A DNA stretch of 7,997 nucleotides from a bacterium (GTDB taxonomy: Bacteria > Patescibacteriota > Minisyncoccia > Phycocordibacterales > UBA6065), in NCBI GenBank assembly GCA_030648825.1, contig JAUSGU010000014.1, positions 1 through 7,997 on the forward strand, in the 5' to 3' direction. Of this stretch, positions 6,033-7,997 are shown in pieces. The notes under the pieces are model-generated. The model was given only the letters and a program-made list of their open reading frames with translations, was not told where the DNA came from and ran no database searches. The position numbers were made by a program, and so were the translations under genes. How positions within the stretch are numbered: position 1 is the first letter of the stretch; the number at the start of each line of letters is the position of its first letter.

Positions 6033-6046
6033 GTAACAGTTTACAG
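6033..6046 (-). promoter_or_regulatory. Small dyad directly upstream of rsmE
   Basis: TGTAA and TTACA flank a 4-bp centre 5 bp before the rsmE ATG. On the minus strand the same stretch contains TAAACT, a possible -10 whose start point would fall at or near the ATG. It may be an operator, part of a promoter, or chance; a 5-bp half-site is weak evidence. Confidence 0.2.
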
Positions 6047-6051
6047 AGTTT

Positions 6052-6090
6052 TGAGAAAAAGAAAATCCCGCCACCTATGATGGTTGCGGG
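6052..6090 (-). terminator. Rho-independent terminator of the 279-residue gene
   Basis: On the minus strand, CCCGCAACC (6090-6082) pairs with GGTGGCGGG (6075-6067) around a 6-nt loop, with one A-G mismatch. The stem is followed by ATTTTCTTTTTCT. It lies 35 bp after the stop codon at 6125 and just before rsmE, so the two minus-strand genes are probably separate units or joined only by readthrough. Confidence 0.75.
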
Positions 6091-6124
6091 ACTTGGTTTT
6101 GGACTATCTTTTGGATAATCAAAA

Positions 6125-6964
6125 TCATGCGGTTGGCCGAACGGAAGTAAGTATTGTTTGACCCAAATTTTCTTCTCGTTTACGAACCTCGATTTTCCTT
6201 TCAGATCCTCGAGTACCAACCACAAAAACATCAAACATATCATGGAACTCAAAGCCACTTTGATAACGAGTACAAATACATCTGACCATGAAACAATTAC
6301 CAAAAACACTTCCGAGAACACTATCCCTATTTTCCGCCGAAACAAGCGCCATCATAAAGAGTACTTCGCCGAGACTGGCAATAGTTTCTCCTCTGGGAAT
6401 TGTCGCGAGCTGTTGGCAAAAAGATGGGTCACATGACGTGGGCAAAGGAAGTCCGCGAACGAGACGCCATCCTTTCGGCACTGTCATGTCCGACAGATCG
6501 TTGTCTGACTCGAGTAATCTGATGGTATTTTCCGTAAAATGATCCGGAAATAATCCTACAGTTTGTAACACACTCAAGCCGGGATAAGGCAAGAGAACAT
6601 GTGTGCTGGCATACTGGCGAAGTATTTCTTCCGTAAAAGGAATCTGAGAAAAACTAGAATCATCGTAAATAGCTAAAGATATATTATGAGATCCAAGCGA
6701 AGTTGGATTCGCTCGTCGCAATATATTCGCGACCGTTATCCGACTAAAAATATATTTCCCGAGGAATATAGATCGCGCCGTCGCAAAATCCACCGAAAGC
6801 TGGCAGATACGATGAATTTCTCTCGCGAGCTCATTCATTTTTTGATCGTTTCTGAGTAACTCTTTTGAGTGTCTTCGGCCGATACCACGCGCGGATAGTT
6901 GTTCGAGCAGTGCGTTATTCTCGCTCTGCGGATTCGCCAACAAACCTTGATTCCCCGTTTTCAT
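6125..6964 (-). CDS. Hypothetical protein of a Parcubacteria-type family
   Basis: The protein has 279 residues, with no signal peptide or membrane helix, so it is probably cytoplasmic. A charged helical N-terminus (1-55) is followed by segments I recall, without a family name, from hypothetical proteins repeated in Parcubacteria genomes: ANILRRANPTSLGS (79-92), AIYDDSSFSQIPFTEEILR (98-116), THVLLPYPGLSVL (121-133), KGWRLVRG (164-171), LATIPRGE (186-193) and a C-terminal VRCICTRYQSGFEFHDMFDV (227-246). Cysteines are at 54, 178, 183, 224, 229 and 231; their spacing does not form a classic zinc motif. No catalytic motif is recognised and I give no function. The start at 6964 is supported by AAAGGA six bases upstream, the clearest Shine-Dalgarno in the window. 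A sigma70-like promoter and a terminator flank it, so it is likely monocistronic. The start region is duplicated upstream (6947-7010). Confidence 0.8.
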   Translation of the reverse strand: MKTGNQGLLANPQSENNALLEQLSARGIGRRHSKELLRNDQKMNELAREIHRICQLSVDFATARSIFLGKYIFSRITVANILRRANPTSLGSHNISLAIYDDSSFSQIPFTEEILRQYASTHVLLPYPGLSVLQTVGLFPDHFTENTIRLLESDNDLSDMTVPKGWRLVRGLPLPTSCDPSFCQQLATIPRGETIASLGEVLFMMALVSAENRDSVLGSVFGNCFMVRCICTRYQSGFEFHDMFDVFVVGTRGSERKIEVRKREENLGQTILTSVRPTA

Positions 6965-7010
6965 GGGTCATCCTTTCTTTTTTTTGACCTCCCGTTTTCA
7001 TCGGGTCGAT
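6947..7010 (-). repeat. Imperfect direct duplication of a start-codon region
   Basis: Two copies of a roughly 26-bp unit (6947-6971 and 6984-7010) share the exact 11-mer CCCGTTTTCAT (6954-6964 and 6991-7001) and similar flanks (TTGATTC or TTGACCT on one side, GGGTCATCC or CGGGTCGATC on the other). The period is 37 bp. On the minus strand each copy reads ATGAAAACGGG, so the start codon and first codons (MKTGNQ and MKTGGQ) are duplicated, but the copies are in different frames. The upstream copy opens a 28-codon frame that ends at 6915, inside the real gene. Confidence 0.7.
6971..6976 (-). promoter_or_regulatory. Strong Shine-Dalgarno of the 279-residue gene
   Basis: AAAGGA on the minus strand sits 6 nt before the ATG at 6964 and decides this start over the upstream duplicate ATG at 7001, which lacks such a site. 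Most other genes in the window have no recognisable Shine-Dalgarno, so this one stands out. Confidence 0.65.
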
Positions 7011-7054
7011 CGGTTCAATTTGTCCCCTGCGTATTGCAAAGAACGTTCATAACG

Positions 7055-7082
7055 ATATTACTCTCTAATCATTTTGAGTCAA
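7055..7082 (-). promoter_or_regulatory. Promoter of the 279-residue gene
   Basis: On the minus strand, TTGACT (7082-7077) and TAATAT (7060-7055) are spaced 16 bp, close to sigma70 consensus. Transcription would start near 7048, giving a leader of about 84 nt that contains the duplicated start region. The -35 lies only 10 bp after the U tract of the upstream gene's terminator. Confidence 0.5.
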
Positions 7083-7092
7083 ATTTACATAC

Positions 7093-7131
7093 AAAAAAAC
7101 CCCTGAAACTTTTTGCAAAATTTCAAGGGGT
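7093..7131 (-). terminator. Rho-independent terminator of the ice-binding-like gene
   Basis: On the minus strand, ACCCCTTGAAATTTT pairs with AAAAAGTTTCAGGGGT. The stem is about 14 bp with one bulged base on each side and a GC-only loop, followed directly by seven T (7099-7093). It begins 20 bp after the stop codon of the ice-binding-like gene. Confidence 0.85.
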
Positions 7132-7151
7132 AGAAACGAGAAGCTCTCAAA

Positions 7152-7931
7152 TCAGTGATTCAACACCAGTCGGCGACGAATCTCACGGATTCCAATAACC
7201 AAGACTGCAAATCCAGCAAACAATGCCGCCGTACCCGCTGGTTCTGGAACTGCTCCGACAGGGACACTAATAGTGTTTCCATCTAGAGTCACAGCACCAC
7301 CTTTAGCCAACAGTCTGCCATCCACTATTGCACCAGTGCCTGCAGTGATGGCCGTATTGGCTAGGATAGTTCCCACAAATGTGGATGAACCACCGAGCGT
7401 CGCCGAACTACCAACCTGCCAAAAGACATTTTCAGCCCGAGCGCCGTTGGTAAGAACAATCTGACTGCTGATTGCCGTAGTAAGAGTAGATCCCATTTGG
7501 AATACAAAGACCGGATTAGCCAAACTATTACCGTCTAGCGTGACTGTACCTGTCACGCCAATACTCGACCCGGAATTATAAACACCGGGAGTCAATGTTT
7601 GATTGGCGAAAGCCGATACACCAGGATTAGTGACAGATTCTCCCGTGGCAAAGTTATATGCGGTCACCAAATCAGTTTGAGCTTGGGCTGCTGTAGCGCC
7701 ACCAGCATATATCGTTCCATTTACTACACCCGGCCCAAATCCGGTAACTGAAGTCCCCGGACTCACTCCGATATTCCCATTGACAACTGTGTTGCCGGTG
7801 TTGGTAACAGTTGAAACAGCCAAAACTGCGAAATTTCCAGCCGTAGCCAAATCCAAAACCGTTTGAGCTTTTGCCGGTAAATATAAACCTAATGCCAGAA
7901 CTACACATGAAACTGAATATTTGATATTCAT
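7152..7931 (-). CDS. Ice-binding-like (DUF3494) exported protein with PEP-CTERM-like tail
   Basis: The 259 residues start with a signal peptide (cleavage after AKA, 22). An almost complete DUF3494/ice-binding beta-solenoid domain follows (about 26-224). Family hallmarks are LATAGNFAVLAVSTVTNTG (28-46), GNIGVSPGTSVTGF (52-65), TLTPGVYNSGSSIGVTGTVTL (112-132), VFVFQMGSTLTTA (141-153), NVFWQVGSSATLG (168-180), FVGTILANTAIT (185-196), GRLLAKGGAVTLDGNTI (205-221). Known members bind ice or act as adhesins outside the cell; whether this one binds ice cannot be read from sequence. The C-terminus has VPEP (228-231), a hydrophobic helix (232-248) and an arginine cluster (IRRR, 251-254), the tripartite PEP-CTERM sorting signal normally recognised by exosortase. 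Such tails are typical of Verrucomicrobia, Planctomycetes and Proteobacteria and unexpected in CPR. Many codons look more GC-rich than in neighbouring genes by eye. Transfer is likely. It has its own terminator. Confidence 0.93.
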   Translation of the reverse strand: MNIKYSVSCVVLALGLYLPAKAQTVLDLATAGNFAVLAVSTVTNTGNTVVNGNIGVSPGTSVTGFGPGVVNGTIYAGGATAAQAQTDLVTAYNFATGESVTNPGVSAFANQTLTPGVYNSGSSIGVTGTVTLDGNSLANPVFVFQMGSTLTTAISSQIVLTNGARAENVFWQVGSSATLGGSSTFVGTILANTAITAGTGAIVDGRLLAKGGAVTLDGNTISVPVGAVPEPAGTAALFAGFAVLVIGIREIRRRLVLNH

Positions 7932-7997
7932 GTTATGAATCGCACCCAGACATTGGCTTCGCTTCCGTATCCCTCGTCATGAGAGATTTATCGGACA
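7932..7997 (-). other. Short upstream segment, possible gene tail or leader
   Basis: This is the 66-bp edge upstream of the ice-binding-like gene. On the minus strand a frame is open from the window edge to a TAA one base before the ATG at 7931; within it an ATG at 7980 would give only 15 codons. It could be the end of another gene or untranslated leader. A 7-bp hairpin with one G-U (ATCTCTC / GAGGGAT, 7969-7987, 5-nt loop) is present. No clear promoter boxes are seen. Confidence 0.25.

Noticed and set aside
7273..7464. Plus-strand frame of 63 codons opposite the ice-binding-like gene
   Set aside because: It is a shadow of a repetitive Gly/Thr/Val-rich coding region; the minus strand holds a full recognised domain.
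5309..7931. Recoding of TGA (as glycine, seen in some CPR lineages)
   Set aside because: rsmE, the hypothetical gene and the ice-binding-like gene all end at TGA at the expected family or terminator-supported position, so TGA acts as stop here.

Overview
The window looks like a piece of a Candidatus Patescibacteria (CPR) genome, most likely Parcubacteria-like. The evidence is a trigger factor that lacks its peptidyl-prolyl isomerase domain, a short NusA separated from the usual rimP/infB neighbours, several small secreted or single-pass membrane proteins of CPR character, and a cytoplasmic hypothetical protein of a type I recall from Parcubacteria genomes. The genetic code appears standard: several genes end in TGA and their reading frames are clean. 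Base composition looks moderately AT-rich by eye. The taxonomic call is inference from protein character, not from a database search.

Left end (1-1715, minus strand): two exported proteins in one transcription unit. A 458-residue signal-peptide and C-terminal-anchor protein is followed, through a TAATG stop/start overlap, by a secreted protein that ends in a glycine-rich tract where the window cuts it off. Between 1715 and 1899 two divergent promoters lie back to back. The nusA-side promoter is close to consensus (TTGACA, 17 bp, TATGAT) and is followed by a leader hairpin.

Centre (1899-5176, plus strand): nusA, then a secreted lysine/glutamate-rich coiled-coil protein and a small single-pass membrane protein with an acidic tail. 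A compound branched terminator closes this unit. Next comes a trigger factor gene (tig), followed by a second compound terminator that also serves the convergent rsmE gene. Each of these two terminators has a long outer stem closing a shorter inner stem and two small hairpins.

Right part (5309-7997, minus strand): rsmE (16S rRNA m3U1498 methyltransferase); a hypothetical protein whose translation-start region is duplicated; and an ice-binding-like (DUF3494) exported protein with a PEP-CTERM-like tail, which looks horizontally acquired. Each of the last two genes has its own terminator, and the hypothetical gene has a good promoter.

Functionally the window mixes core information processing (transcription elongation and termination, ribosome-associated folding, rRNA modification) with envelope proteins. 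I see no rRNA or tRNA genes, CRISPR array, insertion sequence or defence system. The observations I find most interesting are the two matching branched terminators around tig, the minimal trigger factor, the PEP-CTERM-type tail on the ice-binding protein, and the duplicated start region at 6947-7010.
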